A stretch of 64,000 nt of DNA, from the NCBI GenBank assembly GCA_947496705.1, contig CANMDW010000002.1:1-64000 (forward strand), read 5' to 3'. Numbering within the stretch: the first letter of the stretch is position 1; each line of letters begins with the position of its first letter. Positions 27,035 to 35,865 of this stretch are shown piece after piece. This stretch comes from an uncultured Aquimarina sp. GTDB lineage: Bacteria; Bacteroidota; Bacteroidia; Flavobacteriales; Flavobacteriaceae. Below the pieces are notes generated by a model, which was given only the letters and a program-made list of their open reading frames with translations, searched no databases and was not told where the DNA came from. The position numbers and the translations under genes are program-made.

Positions 27035-30031
27035 ATGAAAACAAAAAGTAATTTATTAGCGCTTGTGTTGGTATTTGCTGCACATTTTCTATTTGCGCAG
27101 GAAAAAACCATTACAGGAACTGTAACATCTGCAGTCGACAACCAGCTCCTGTTGGGCGTGAATGTATTTGTTAAAAACGGAACCAATGGTGCGCAGACCG
27201 ATTTTGATGGCAATTATTCTATACTTGCCCAACCTGGGCAGACATTGGTGTTCTCTTATTTGGGAATGAAAAGCTACGAAGTGGTTGTTGATAATAGAAC
27301 CATTATTAATGTGGTTTTGGAAGAAGATATTGCTTCGTTGCAAGAAGTGGTCGTGGAAGGCTATCGAACAGTAGGCAAAGAAAAATCGGTGATATCTGGG
27401 GTAACGGTAACCTCAGAAGCATTAGAAGGTAGGCCCAATGCAAGTGTGGTCCAATCATTGTCGGGACAAATAGCCGGTTTGGATATTCAAACGGCCAGTG
27501 GTCAGCCAGGGGCCAATTCATTGGTGCAGATCAGGGGGGTTAATTCTATAAACGGAAATACAGAACCCTTGTTTTTGATGGATGGTATTCCTATTAACGA
27601 GGATAACTTCAGAAGCTTGAATCCCAACGATATTTTATCGGTTTCCGTTATTAAGGATGCGGCCGGAACCTCCATTTTTGGAAGCAGGGGTGCCAATGGG
27701 GTTATTGTCATCAAAACTAAAAGGGGTGCCCAGGGATCGCCATTTAGAATCAATTATACGGGCATTCAGAGTTTCTCTAGCTTACAGGGAAATGATTACA
27801 ACTTTATGTCAGCCCAAGATTATCTGCGATTGGAGCGTGAGCGCAATGTAGGAAGAGGAGCTAGTATGACCGATGCTGAAATTACTGCCCAACCCAATAC
27901 CGATTGGATGGATTTTTTTCTGAGAACGGGCATTACCCAAAACCATACCTTGTCCTTTAAACAAGGTGGTGAAAATAGTGCAACCTATACCTCCTTGGGG
28001 TATTTTAACCAAGAAGGGCTGCTTAAAAACACAGGGTTGCAGCGTTTTACCTTTAGGAACAACCTCAATGGCAACTCTAGCAATGGCAAGTTCAGTTATG
28101 CGGCAAACTTTACAGCCAATTACTCTAAAAATGATCAAGTAGACGATATAGGAAGTTTTGGTGTGTTGACTAATGCATTTTTTGGAGCCTTTTCCTCTAT
28201 ACCCTACTTTACACCTGAAGATTATCAAGGGGGACAAGATTTGTTTGATAGAGGTTTTAACTTGGCATTTACCCCACTATACATTATGGATAGGTTGAAT
28301 ACCTTGACCTTTTTGGAGGAAGAGGTTAAAATCGTTGCCGGCTTTTCCTCAGAATATGAACTGGCCAAAAATCTAAGGGCAAAAATCAATTTTGGAGGAG
28401 ATTATGAAAACACTACAATATTGTTTTCACAACGCCCAGAAGCCTACTGGTCACTTCTATTGGCCGATGATGGCAATGATACCGCAGGATTTCAAGACCA
28501 AAGCAGTATAAGGGACTTTTCTTTCAATAGCACTCTATCATTAAACTATAATAAATCCTTTGGCGACCATACCCTGGATGCCACGGTCTTTACGGATTAT
28601 TTTAAGGCACATAGTCGCGTTTTTGGTTATCGGGCAAATGGTTTGGACGCCAGGTCCTTTTTCCCGGGTGATGGCAGCGGTTTTATAGCAGACAATTCAG
28701 ATAATGATTTTTTTGTGGACAGTGCCAATGCTAATCGATTGGATGCTGGTCTATTCTCCTATTTTGGTAATGTAGATTACGATTATGATACCCGTTATGG
28801 TATTTCTGCCACTTTAAGGCGAGATGCCTCTTACAGGTTTGCAACCACCAATAGATGGGGTACTTTTTATTCAGTGGGAGCCCGTTGGAACATCTCTAAT
28901 GAAAGTTTTATGGAAAATTCTGCCTTCAACGAGTTGAAATTGAGGGTATCCTATGGTACAACTGGTAATCAACGTATAACAGGGAATGACTATTTTTCTG
29001 GGGCCGACCTCCCCTTTTCCTTTTTTGGGACAGGTAGGGGCTATGGCGGTGCCAACGCCATCTTTTCAACCCAAATTGGGAATAATACTTTAAAATGGGA
29101 AGAAGTGACACAAACCAATATTGGAGTTGATTTTGGCGTCTTCAAAAATAGGTTAAGGGGTAGTATTGATGTATATGATAAAAAAACCGAGGGACTCTTT
29201 CAATCACAGCCCATTTCGTTGATCAATGCTCAGTCCACTATTAGTGCCAATGTAGGTGATATAACCAATAGAGGTATTGATTGGACTTTGCAATATGATC
29301 TTATTAAAAAGGAAAACCTTAGGTTGACCTTAAACTTTGTGGGCAATTATAATGAAAACGAACTCAGTAATTTGCCTTCCGAAATAGGTGAAATATTGGG
29401 TGTTGGTAGAAATGATGGTAGGATAGGAGAGTTTAAGACCGTACGCTATGTAGGGGTAAACCCGGCTAATGGCAACCTATTATTTTTGGACGGTGATGGC
29501 AATTTGACCGAAGATCCCGATTTTGATAGGGATGCCGTTTGGACCAACAAAAGCAATACGCCTGATGCCACGGGCAGTTTTGGTTTTAACTTTAATTATA
29601 AAGGTTTTTATTTGGACACCCAATGGAATTATGTAATTGGTATAGATCGTTTTGATGGTATTTTGGAAGAAATTTTGGATGTTAATCTTTTAGGCAGTTT
29701 ACAAATATCTAAAGACATCCTTAATGCATGGACGCCCGATAACCGTATCACCGATATCCCCAGTTTGGATGCTACCAACAATACTTTTGATGGATCTGAT
29801 CGATTTTTAAGAAGTGCCGATTACCTTAGGCTCCGTTTTTTAAATGTAGGGTACATTTTCCCCAAAGAGTTTTTAAAAGGTACCGGGTTGACCAACTTGA
29901 AGATATTTGGTTCTGCCGAAAATTTGCTGACCTTTTCAGAATGGCGCGGGTTCGACGCCGAGTCCCGTGCAGGAACACGGGTATATCCAACCCCTAGAAT
30001 ATTATCGTTCGGAATCGAATTAGGACTTTAA
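27035..30031 (+). CDS. SusC/RagA family TonB-linked outer-membrane receptor
   Basis: 998 aa. Signal peptide (ending LFAQ), carboxypeptidase-regulatory-like domain (about 24-100, GTVTSAVDNQLLLGVNVFVKN), TonB-dependent plug (about 110-225, with IRGVNSINGNTEPLFLMDGIPI and IKDAAGTSIFGSRGANGVIVIKTK) and a large beta-barrel ending in LSFGIELGL. It imports an oligomeric nutrient with its SusD partner, driven by TonB. Start ATG at 27035. SusD follows after 11 bp. No glycoside hydrolase or sulfatase is adjacent; with an M43 protease upstream, a peptide or glycopeptide substrate is conceivable, but this is inference. Confidence 0.95.
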   Translation: MKTKSNLLALVLVFAAHFLFAQEKTITGTVTSAVDNQLLLGVNVFVKNGTNGAQTDFDGNYSILAQPGQTLVFSYLGMKSYEVVVDNRTIINVVLEEDIASLQEVVVEGYRTVGKEKSVISGVTVTSEALEGRPNASVVQSLSGQIAGLDIQTASGQPGANSLVQIRGVNSINGNTEPLFLMDGIPINEDNFRSLNPNDILSVSVIKDAAGTSIFGSRGANGVIVIKTKRGAQGSPFRINYTGIQSFSSLQGNDYNFMSAQDYLRLERERNVGRGASMTDAEITAQPNTDWMDFFLRTGITQNHTLSFKQGGENSATYTSLGYFNQEGLLKNTGLQRFTFRNNLNGNSSNGKFSYAANFTANYSKNDQVDDIGSFGVLTNAFFGAFSSIPYFTPEDYQGGQDLFDRGFNLAFTPLYIMDRLNTLTFLEEEVKIVAGFSSEYELAKNLRAKINFGGDYENTTILFSQRPEAYWSLLLADDGNDTAGFQDQSSIRDFSFNSTLSLNYNKSFGDHTLDATVFTDYFKAHSRVFGYRANGLDARSFFPGDGSGFIADNSDNDFFVDSANANRLDAGLFSYFGNVDYDYDTRYGISATLRRDASYRFATTNRWGTFYSVGARWNISNESFMENSAFNELKLRVSYGTTGNQRITGNDYFSGADLPFSFFGTGRGYGGANAIFSTQIGNNTLKWEEVTQTNIGVDFGVFKNRLRGSIDVYDKKTEGLFQSQPISLINAQSTISANVGDITNRGIDWTLQYDLIKKENLRLTLNFVGNYNENELSNLPSEIGEILGVGRNDGRIGEFKTVRYVGVNPANGNLLFLDGDGNLTEDPDFDRDAVWTNKSNTPDATGSFGFNFNYKGFYLDTQWNYVIGIDRFDGILEEILDVNLLGSLQISKDILNAWTPDNRITDIPSLDATNNTFDGSDRFLRSADYLRLRFLNVGYIFPKEFLKGTGLTNLKIFGSAENLLTFSEWRGFDAESRAGTRVYPTPRILSFGIELGL

Positions 30032-30042
30032 AAAAAAGAATC

Positions 30043-31533
30043 ATGAAAATAATAAAATTCATTTTTTGTTTGGTGATCTTTACAGCTTGTGAAGATGCCA
30101 TCGATATTGAGCAAGTGGGGCGAATTACCCCAGAATTAGCCTTTCAGAGCCTACAGGATTTACAAGACGGACTTAGTGGAGTCTATGGTGCCTATGATGC
30201 TGTACAGGATATTGCCCTATCTTCACGTTATACTGATGAAGTTGCTGTGGGAATTGCAAGTGGAGGACAAGGATTTGATGAATATGCTTTTCAGTTAAAT
30301 TCAACATCACCTGCGTCATTTATATTTTGGTCAAGAGGATACCTTGAGCTGAACAGGGTCAACAGATTGATTGATGGTGCAGAATTTGTCTCCCCCAGTG
30401 CCGATGAGCAGGATAGATATAATAATATTTTAGGACAAGCCTATGCACTTAGAGCATATTCCCATTTTAAATTGTTGTCTTATTACTCAACTGATTTAAG
30501 TGACGACAATGCCTTGGGTGTTATTGCCGTTGATTTTGTACCAACCATTGATCAATTTTTGCTACGTAATACCAATGGAGAAGTATTTGACCTGATAGAA
30601 GCAGATTTGGACAGAGCAGAAGGCTTATTACTGGAAGAAAGGAACACTACCTTTGTATCCAAAGATTTTATTACAGCACTAAGAGCCCGTATGGCAACCT
30701 ACCGCGGACAGTACGGTCCAGCAGCTACCTATGCTAGACAATTGTTAGAAGACTATCCTTTGGCCAATAGGGAGCAATATAGAAACATGTTTTTGGATAC
30801 CGATAATACCGAAATCATTTTTAAGCTGGAGCGTACTGATGGTGACAGCTATGATATAGCATCAAATACAAGTTTTATATCCTCTGCCGGGCGGGCGGGC
30901 GGTAAATTCTCTTTTAACAATATTACCCCAGATGGTGGAGTGTTCTTTGAGATGGGACGATCTCTATTCAATTTATTTGATGAAGAAGATGTTCGTTTTG
31001 AGGTCAATGTTTCATCATCATCGGTAATTTCACCAGATTATCAAAACTCAACTGATTTTGCGAATGAAGACATTTTGGTGGTAGCAAAATACCCAGGTTC
31101 TGAGGAGCAGGCCTTAATGAACGACCTGAAGATTTTCCGGTCTTCAGAAATGTTGCTCATATTGGCCGAAGCTGAGGCCAACAATGGTAATATCAATGGG
31201 ACCAGCAACTCTACGGCGGCCTATATAAAGCAACTACACGATGCAAGGTTTACAACCGAACAGCCTTTGCCATCATATACAAATGAAACTGAAGCTTTTG
31301 CGGCCATTTTGGACGAACGCCGTATAGAATTTGCCTTTGAGGGGCATAGGTATCACGATATAAAACGCTTAGGCGTTCGTGCCGATCAAGGAGTGTTGCG
31401 AGATCCCTTGGATTGCGCCTTTAATGGAGCTTGTGAATTGCCGGCCATCGATCATAGGTTCACTTTACCCATTCCATTGGATGAATTGAATGCCAACCCT
31501 GGTTTACGTGAACAGCAAAACCCGGGGTATTAA
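30043..31533 (+). CDS. SusD/RagB family nutrient-binding lipoprotein
   Basis: 496 aa. Lipobox FTAC (Cys about 16), then TPR-like helices forming the SusD fold. Typical segments are LGQAYALRAYSHFKLLSYYS and, near the C-terminus, ILDERRIEFAFEGHRYHDIKRLG and the terminal HRFTLPIPLDELNANPGLREQQNPGY. It acts as the lid over the SusC barrel and captures substrate at the cell surface. It is 11 bp behind susC and 18 bp before a third lipoprotein gene, so all three are one operon. Confidence 0.95.
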   Translation: MKIIKFIFCLVIFTACEDAIDIEQVGRITPELAFQSLQDLQDGLSGVYGAYDAVQDIALSSRYTDEVAVGIASGGQGFDEYAFQLNSTSPASFIFWSRGYLELNRVNRLIDGAEFVSPSADEQDRYNNILGQAYALRAYSHFKLLSYYSTDLSDDNALGVIAVDFVPTIDQFLLRNTNGEVFDLIEADLDRAEGLLLEERNTTFVSKDFITALRARMATYRGQYGPAATYARQLLEDYPLANREQYRNMFLDTDNTEIIFKLERTDGDSYDIASNTSFISSAGRAGGKFSFNNITPDGGVFFEMGRSLFNLFDEEDVRFEVNVSSSSVISPDYQNSTDFANEDILVVAKYPGSEEQALMNDLKIFRSSEMLLILAEAEANNGNINGTSNSTAAYIKQLHDARFTTEQPLPSYTNETEAFAAILDERRIEFAFEGHRYHDIKRLGVRADQGVLRDPLDCAFNGACELPAIDHRFTLPIPLDELNANPGLREQQNPGY

Positions 31534-31551
31534 CAATAAAATAATCGTATC

Positions 31552-32379
31552 ATGAAGAAATATATAGTTAGCTTAATTTTAGCGCATATCGTATTGGTAT
31601 CCTGCGAAGAGAATAAAGTGATCTTTAACGAGAGTCAAACCTTGGTTTCATTTGATGTCAATAATGTGGATCTTCCAATAGAGATTGATGCGAATGGTTC
31701 TGTTGAGATAATGGTAAACGTTAGTAGTATCAGTGAAGCAGAAAGAACCATAAGCGTTCAAGTAATCGAAGAAGAAACCACAGCAGAAACAGCTTCATAT
31801 ACAGTGGGCTCAATAGTTGTACCAGCAAACTCATATACAGGTATATTAAAGATAGATGGTTGGGACAACAATGTTACCAATGACCCCAAACTTTTGGTAT
31901 TGGAAGTACCTGATAGTGCCGATTTTTCTGGAGGAAGGAAATTAAATGTTAGCATTTTTCTGGTATGTCCGGTTCCCGAATCCCTATTTACCGGGCGCTA
32001 CCTTATAGAACAGCTTTCAGCAGAAAACCCTAATGATTCATACACCTTTGAACACAATATGATTGTTGAACTTACGGCAGATGGTCTTAAACGAACCTTT
32101 GTGACTTCCTTTTTACCAAAGTGGTGTTCGAGCGCAAGAGGAGAATTTACATTTAACCTGGTTTGTAACGAATTGATAGTACCGGTTCAGGATCTTACTA
32201 CATTTTGTCATTGCGGGAGTCCAGTTGATTACTGGGGGCCAGGAACGGTCAGTACTACCTATTCGGTAAATGACGATAGTGAGTTTACAATAAACTTTAG
32301 AAGAGATGTACAAGAATTTTGTGGCAATACTCCTTCTGGTGGAGAGCCGGTAAGCTATAAGTTTACTAAAGTAGAATAA
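31552..32379 (+). CDS. Operon-end surface lipoprotein, DUF4843-like N-terminus
   Basis: 275 aa. Lipobox LVSC (Cys about 19), then a beta-sandwich (about 30-140) resembling the Calx-beta/DUF4843-type domains of SusE-position proteins (VSFDVNNVDLPIEIDANGSVEIMVNVSS; SYTVGSIVVPANSYTGILKI). The C-terminal half (about 145-275) has five Cys besides the lipobox and no recognised family. Position directly behind SusD suggests an accessory surface binding protein for the same substrate. A strong terminator closes the operon. Confidence 0.8.
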   Translation: MKKYIVSLILAHIVLVSCEENKVIFNESQTLVSFDVNNVDLPIEIDANGSVEIMVNVSSISEAERTISVQVIEEETTAETASYTVGSIVVPANSYTGILKIDGWDNNVTNDPKLLVLEVPDSADFSGGRKLNVSIFLVCPVPESLFTGRYLIEQLSAENPNDSYTFEHNMIVELTADGLKRTFVTSFLPKWCSSARGEFTFNLVCNELIVPVQDLTTFCHCGSPVDYWGPGTVSTTYSVNDDSEFTINFRRDVQEFCGNTPSGGEPVSYKFTKVE

Positions 32380-32447
32380 TAATTTCCCAATACTTTTTAG
32401 TGAACATAAGGCAAAATCAATTAGTAGATTTGAGTTAGTCTTGAGTT

Positions 32448-32477
32448 AAAGCGTAGAATTTCTCTACGCTTTTTCTT
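32448..32477 (+). terminator. Rho-independent terminator of the SusC/SusD operon
   Basis: AAAGCGTAGA pairs perfectly with TCTACGCTTT around a 5-nt loop, followed by a T-rich tail (TTTTCTTTTA). Confidence 0.85.
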
Positions 32478-32582
32478 TTACTTCCATCAAAGTGTTTATG
32501 GTAGGTTTTTACTTGTTTCTTATTCTTGTTTTCGATATCAAAAAATTATTGTATTAATTTCATGTTTGGGAAAATAGCAAAT

Positions 32583-33217
32583 TCATTCAAGATCAAACAG
32601 TCCAGATTTGGTAAGTTGCCGACTGATAGCCGGGAGTTGATGTTCTTGCTTATCCTTATTGTACGTTCCGTAAAAAGCAATTACCAAATCCCTCGAAGTG
32701 GATATATAAAGACCTTGCCCCGCATGTCCTCCTTTATGGGTGAATCAAGTTTTATTGCATTACTCCAGGAATTTTCAAAACGGTTTACGTACCAAATTTT
32801 AGTGTCCGTATAGTCCGAGTTATGAGCTGTAAAATAAATCTTATTATCACTAAAACTGACAAATGGATGCATTTCACCAGCTTTTTCGCCTTTGGTAAAA
32901 TTTGCTTTTTTAGGATTAGTCCATTTTTTACCTTCGAGTTTTGAGAAATAGACATCTGGAACTTCGTCTTTTTTATTGGCTGAAAAATATACTTCATCTA
33001 AATCAGGAGAAAACGAAATACCATGTTCGTATCTTCCATTTATTGAAACAATACCAAGAGCAAAAATTTCAGGGATCAAACCAGGTGGTTTTTGTCCAAA
33101 ATATAATGCTTCTGTAGTTAGTGAATCACTATCTTTTGATCTATGTTTTTTAGTGTTGCAAGCATTTAAAAACATTGCAAATACAAGTATTAAAAATATA
33201 AAGTAGTAATTTCTCAT
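32583..33217 (-). pseudogene. PD40 beta-propeller lipoprotein, frameshifted and truncated
   Basis: The frame from 33217 gives a lipoprotein signal ([10 protein letters not shown]), [19 protein letters not shown] and [16 protein letters not shown]. These are PD40 blades clearly related to the intact protein at 21360-22343 (both share KIWYVxR near a Trp-Ser). It stops at 32681 after 178 aa, about half the relative's length. In the neighbouring frame an uninterrupted continuation [19 protein letters not shown] runs to a TGA at 32583, so a frameshift near 32710 probably broke the gene. What the continuation belongs to is uncertain. Confidence 0.6.
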
Positions 33218-33352
33218 TGTTTAAATTTTGATAATGTTTGATAACACCCCGGCTATGATTTCGTTATGGAATCATCCGTTGATTAATACTTTTATTTTGA
33301 TGTGGAATAAAATCACAATGAATTATAGCCATTTTTAGGTTTAGTTTTTTGG

Positions 33353-33658
33353 TCAGGCTGTATCTAGAACGATACCTTCATAGTGAGAAACAGAACACTC
33401 TACAATAAATTTTTCCATTCCCTCTGGGATATGGGCCTGATTCCAATTTTGTCCAGCAAATTCAATCAAATCCTTTTCACTTTCCCATTGTGAAATCATA
33501 ATGAATTCCTTGGGATTCCATTTAGTAGGTCGACCTATTTCAAGTGAAATTAATCCTTTTGAATTTTTAACTACGGGAACAGAGATTTCTTTAAACTTAA
33601 TTTCAAATTCAATATGCAATTCAGTTGGTATTATCGCTTTAAATATTCTGACTATCAT
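33353..33658 (-). CDS. Antibiotic-biosynthesis-monooxygenase-like (ABM) small protein
   Basis: 101 aa, ferredoxin-like alpha+beta barrel of the dimeric ABM superfamily: MIVRIFKAIIP at the start, GLISLEIGRP, FIMISQWESEKDLIEFAG, then the usual short C-terminal helix. Such proteins range from monooxygenases to heme-degrading enzymes; no specific catalytic residues can be assigned. The ATG at 33658 is favoured over a TTG at 33667. The start lies 16 bp behind an attC-like palindrome whose right end is GTTAAAT, a layout resembling an integron cassette. Confidence 0.75.
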   Translation of the reverse strand: MIVRIFKAIIPTELHIEFEIKFKEISVPVVKNSKGLISLEIGRPTKWNPKEFIMISQWESEKDLIEFAGQNWNQAHIPEGMEKFIVECSVSHYEGIVLDTA

Positions 33659-33673
33659 CTTGTTCAATATTAA

Positions 33674-33735
33674 ATTTAACGGTTTGTGTATGGCTCGTTG
33701 CGGAAAATGAGCTATACACGTTGCGCCTGTTGCAC
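33674..33735 (-). repeat. attC-like imperfect palindrome between two minus-strand genes
   Basis: On the minus strand GTGTATAGCTC and GAGCCATACAC pair with an extrahelical base, and the outer ends carry GCGCAAC and GTTAAAT. The second is a full match to the integron core GTTRRRY; the first only partly fits RYYYAAC. The site sits between the stop of one single-gene unit and the start of the next, in the orientation expected for cassettes. No integrase gene is in the window. Confidence 0.4.
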
Positions 33736-33738
33736 GTT

Positions 33739-34878
33739 TTATTTCGCTAATCTAAATCCAAGTGTTTGTAACCGCAATGATGTACCTCTTCCATTTCGAT
33801 CTATAACTCTTACGCTCTGTGCTGTATTTCCAAATGTTCCTCCCCGTAAAATTTTCGATTCAAATTTCAATTCTTTGTTTATGTTGTCACAGGGGTATGG
33901 CTTTTTAGAATTACTGCACCATTCCCAAATATTTCCACTCATATCATAAATCCCGAGTTCATTGGGTTTAAGCATGCCAACTGGATGCGGTTTGTTCTCA
34001 GAATTATTTGAGAACCAAGCCACTTCATTGACATCATTACTTCCACTATAAACAAACCCCTTACTTTTTAGACCACCCTTTGAAGCAAATTCCCATTCCT
34101 CTTCAGTAGGTAATCGATATTCTTCTGAATATTTAGAATTTACTTTTTTAATAAATTCTTGTATATCCTCCCAGGAAATTTGGTTCACCGGACAATCAAT
34201 ACAATCATTTGGTTCACTGGGGTTATTCCCCATTATTTCTATCCAATCGCCTTGGGTAATTTCGTATTTTCCAATATAAAAATCCTTTACTGTAACCGGA
34301 TGAGGGCATTCATCAGCAATTCTTAATTCAGGTCGACCTCCATCGTTCACAATATCATTGCCTCCCATAATATATTCTCCACCTTTTACAAATACCATTT
34401 TAAATCCAGACCTATCTTTCTCAATTTTTCTCGATGGGTTACTTTTTCGAAAATTTTTAACTCTAATAATTTCTACTAATTCAATTTTATAAACTAATGT
34501 AGAATCAGGAGAAAGAAATGTTGGATACTGTTTTCGTTTACTTAATGCAGGAGGCACAACTATTTTTCTAATTTCTCCGACGCGCATTCCTCTAACTCCT
34601 TCATCTACTCCTTGAATTGCTTGCCCACCACCTATGACAAATTTTGGAAGGTTCTTCATTCCATCTGTCGAATATAATTGCGTCCCATTCAGATAACTCA
34701 TACTTTCGTGAACTCTTACTTCATTACCTTCTTTTGCTTTGTCTCCTTTCCCGGTTTTTAATATTTCATATCTAAGTCCAGAATCTGTAGTTATTTCATT
34801 ATTTTTTTGATGATTACAACTAATTAAAGTTCCAATTGAGATGGCAATAATCAATGTTATAAATTCTTTATATTTCAT
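33739..34878 (-). CDS. Lipoprotein fusing FKBP-type PPIase and SUMF/FGE-sulfatase domains
   Basis: 379 aa. Lipobox LISC (Cys about 21). Residues about 30-140 form an FKBP-type peptidyl-prolyl isomerase domain (GLRYEILKTGKGDKAKEGNEV, IQGVDEGVRGMRVGEIRKIVVPP, LVYKIELVEI). Residues about 160-379 form a formylglycine-generating-enzyme-like (SUMF1) domain (MVFVKGGEYIMGGND, YEITQGDWIEIMG, RLPTEEEWEFASKGG, LGIYDMSGNIWEWC, ILRGGTFGN, LGFRLAK). In Flavobacteriaceae the gliding proteins GldI (FKBP lipoprotein) and GldJ/GldK (SUMF-like lipoproteins) carry these domains separately, so the fusion is notable. Function is unproven. Confidence 0.85.
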   Translation of the reverse strand: MKYKEFITLIIAISIGTLISCNHQKNNEITTDSGLRYEILKTGKGDKAKEGNEVRVHESMSYLNGTQLYSTDGMKNLPKFVIGGGQAIQGVDEGVRGMRVGEIRKIVVPPALSKRKQYPTFLSPDSTLVYKIELVEIIRVKNFRKSNPSRKIEKDRSGFKMVFVKGGEYIMGGNDIVNDGGRPELRIADECPHPVTVKDFYIGKYEITQGDWIEIMGNNPSEPNDCIDCPVNQISWEDIQEFIKKVNSKYSEEYRLPTEEEWEFASKGGLKSKGFVYSGSNDVNEVAWFSNNSENKPHPVGMLKPNELGIYDMSGNIWEWCSNSKKPYPCDNINKELKFESKILRGGTFGNTAQSVRVIDRNGRGTSLRLQTLGFRLAK

Positions 34879-34902
34879 ATTTAGATAATTATTTAGGACT
34901 TC

Positions 34903-34976
34903 TTAATGTGTGGTAACGGCTCTTGTATGGGTTCGTTTGCATCCCCGAAGGGTGCATATGCATTATACAAATTGTG
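34903..34976. repeat. attC-like imperfect palindrome abutting the intron 5' end
   Basis: TAACGGCTCTTGTAT and ATACAAATTGTGG arms enclose an inner hairpin GCATCCCC-GAA-GGGTGC. It resembles the palindrome at 33674-33735 in layout (AACGG at one end, TTG at the other). The proposed group II intron 5' end (GTGTGCC) begins at the next base. Confidence 0.35.
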
Positions 34977-35222
34977 GTGTGCCTTGAATGGCAAATATAG
35001 TTCTTTTCTAAGCATGTCCCAAAGGGTGAGAGTCCCAGAAGCAAGAACGGGTTAGACCTAAACCGACTGCATGATAAGTGCCGTATACATCGAGAGGTTT
35101 ACCTATGGTTCTGTGCCTGCGTACTGTAGTGCTTCGGTACACAGGTGTGAGAAGTTAGGGGTGAAATTTCCCTGGCTTACTCGACTATCACACATTGATT
35201 TCTTATTCAAACAGGCGTATTA

Positions 35223-35525
35223 TTAAAGATCTATAAGATATTTTAATCGATGATAACAATCTCTGGCTAATGACCTTAAGGATTCTCCCCTCGGAGTAAT
35301 TTCATAATCGGTAGCCATACTCATAAAAGCGGCATAAGTTTCTGCTAAGTAGTCGTTTTTTTTATCGCTAGAAATGTGCATAAGCTGGTATATGATTTCT
35401 AAAATCTCTAGATGATGCATACTAGACCCTTGCAACCCCAATTGTTCCAAACCATATATCAATTGGCAATGTTTAAGATCTTGTTGTATCAAATCGATGA
35501 TTAACTGTTCATTTTTCTTTTGCAT
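35223..35525 (-). CDS. 100-aa helical protein divergent to an XRE regulator
   Basis: From the ATG at 35525 the product is 100 aa, mostly helical (QKKNEQLIIDLIQQDLKHCQ, LEILEIIYQLMHI, ESLRSLARDCYHRLKYLIDL), with no signal peptide or membrane segment. I recognise no family. An upstream TTG at 35585 would place the start in the operator region. It is transcribed away from the XRE gene with a shared 124-bp control region containing two palindromes, so it is probably that regulator's target. Both genes lie inside the group II intron relic. Confidence 0.7.
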   Translation of the reverse strand: MQKKNEQLIIDLIQQDLKHCQLIYGLEQLGLQGSSMHHLEILEIIYQLMHISSDKKNDYLAETYAAFMSMATDYEITPRGESLRSLARDCYHRLKYLIDL

Positions 35526-35553
35526 TTTAATAGCTTTTTTAGTCCTGATACAG

Positions 35554-35577
35554 TTTGTCGTATAATTATATGACAAA
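35554..35577. promoter_or_regulatory. Operator palindrome 1 in the XRE divergent control region
   Basis: TTTGTCGTATAATTAT followed by ATGACAAA is a 24-bp palindrome with one asymmetric pair. Its half-site TATGACA is shared with the second palindrome at 35611-35628. It sits 29 bp from the start of the minus-strand gene. Confidence 0.65.
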
Positions 35578-35610
35578 CTTAGCAAAACATTTCAAATTGT
35601 CAAACTTTAA

Positions 35611-35628
35611 TATGACAATAATGTCGTA
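35611..35628. promoter_or_regulatory. Operator palindrome 2 in the XRE divergent control region
   Basis: TATGACAATAATGTCGTA is near-perfectly self-complementary and repeats the TATGAC/GTCGTA half-sites of the first palindrome. It lies 22 bp before the XRE GTG start, consistent with autoregulation. Confidence 0.65.
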
Positions 35629-35649
35629 CGATTAATTGACATTTGTTTT

Positions 35650-35865
35650 GTGACTAAAGATGAGTTAAAAAGAAATATAGGAAAAAGAATTATTGAGTTG
35701 AGAACTCAAAAAGGGTGGAGTCAGTCTGACTTAGCTAGAGCTTGCAATAAGGATAGACAGGCTTTGGAGAAATTAGAAAACGGCAAAGTTAATCCTACAA
35801 TATATTCACTTTTAGAGATTGCAAAGGCTTTAGAAGTTTCTTTACAAGAATTGGTCAAGTTTTAA
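35650..35865 (+). CDS. XRE/Cro-type helix-turn-helix regulator
   Basis: 71 aa, a single HTH_3 domain: IGKRIIELRTQKGWSQSDLARACNKDRQALEKLENGKVNPTIYSLLEIAKALEVSLQEL. Helix 2-turn-helix 3 covers about residues 23-45. The GTG at 35650 is the start; no in-frame ATG exists. Such small regulators often control toxin-antitoxin, phage or conjugative genes. Two palindromes with shared half-sites lie between it and the divergent gene. No antitoxin/toxin pairing could be shown. Confidence 0.88.
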   Translation: MTKDELKRNIGKRIIELRTQKGWSQSDLARACNKDRQALEKLENGKVNPTIYSLLEIAKALEVSLQELVKF

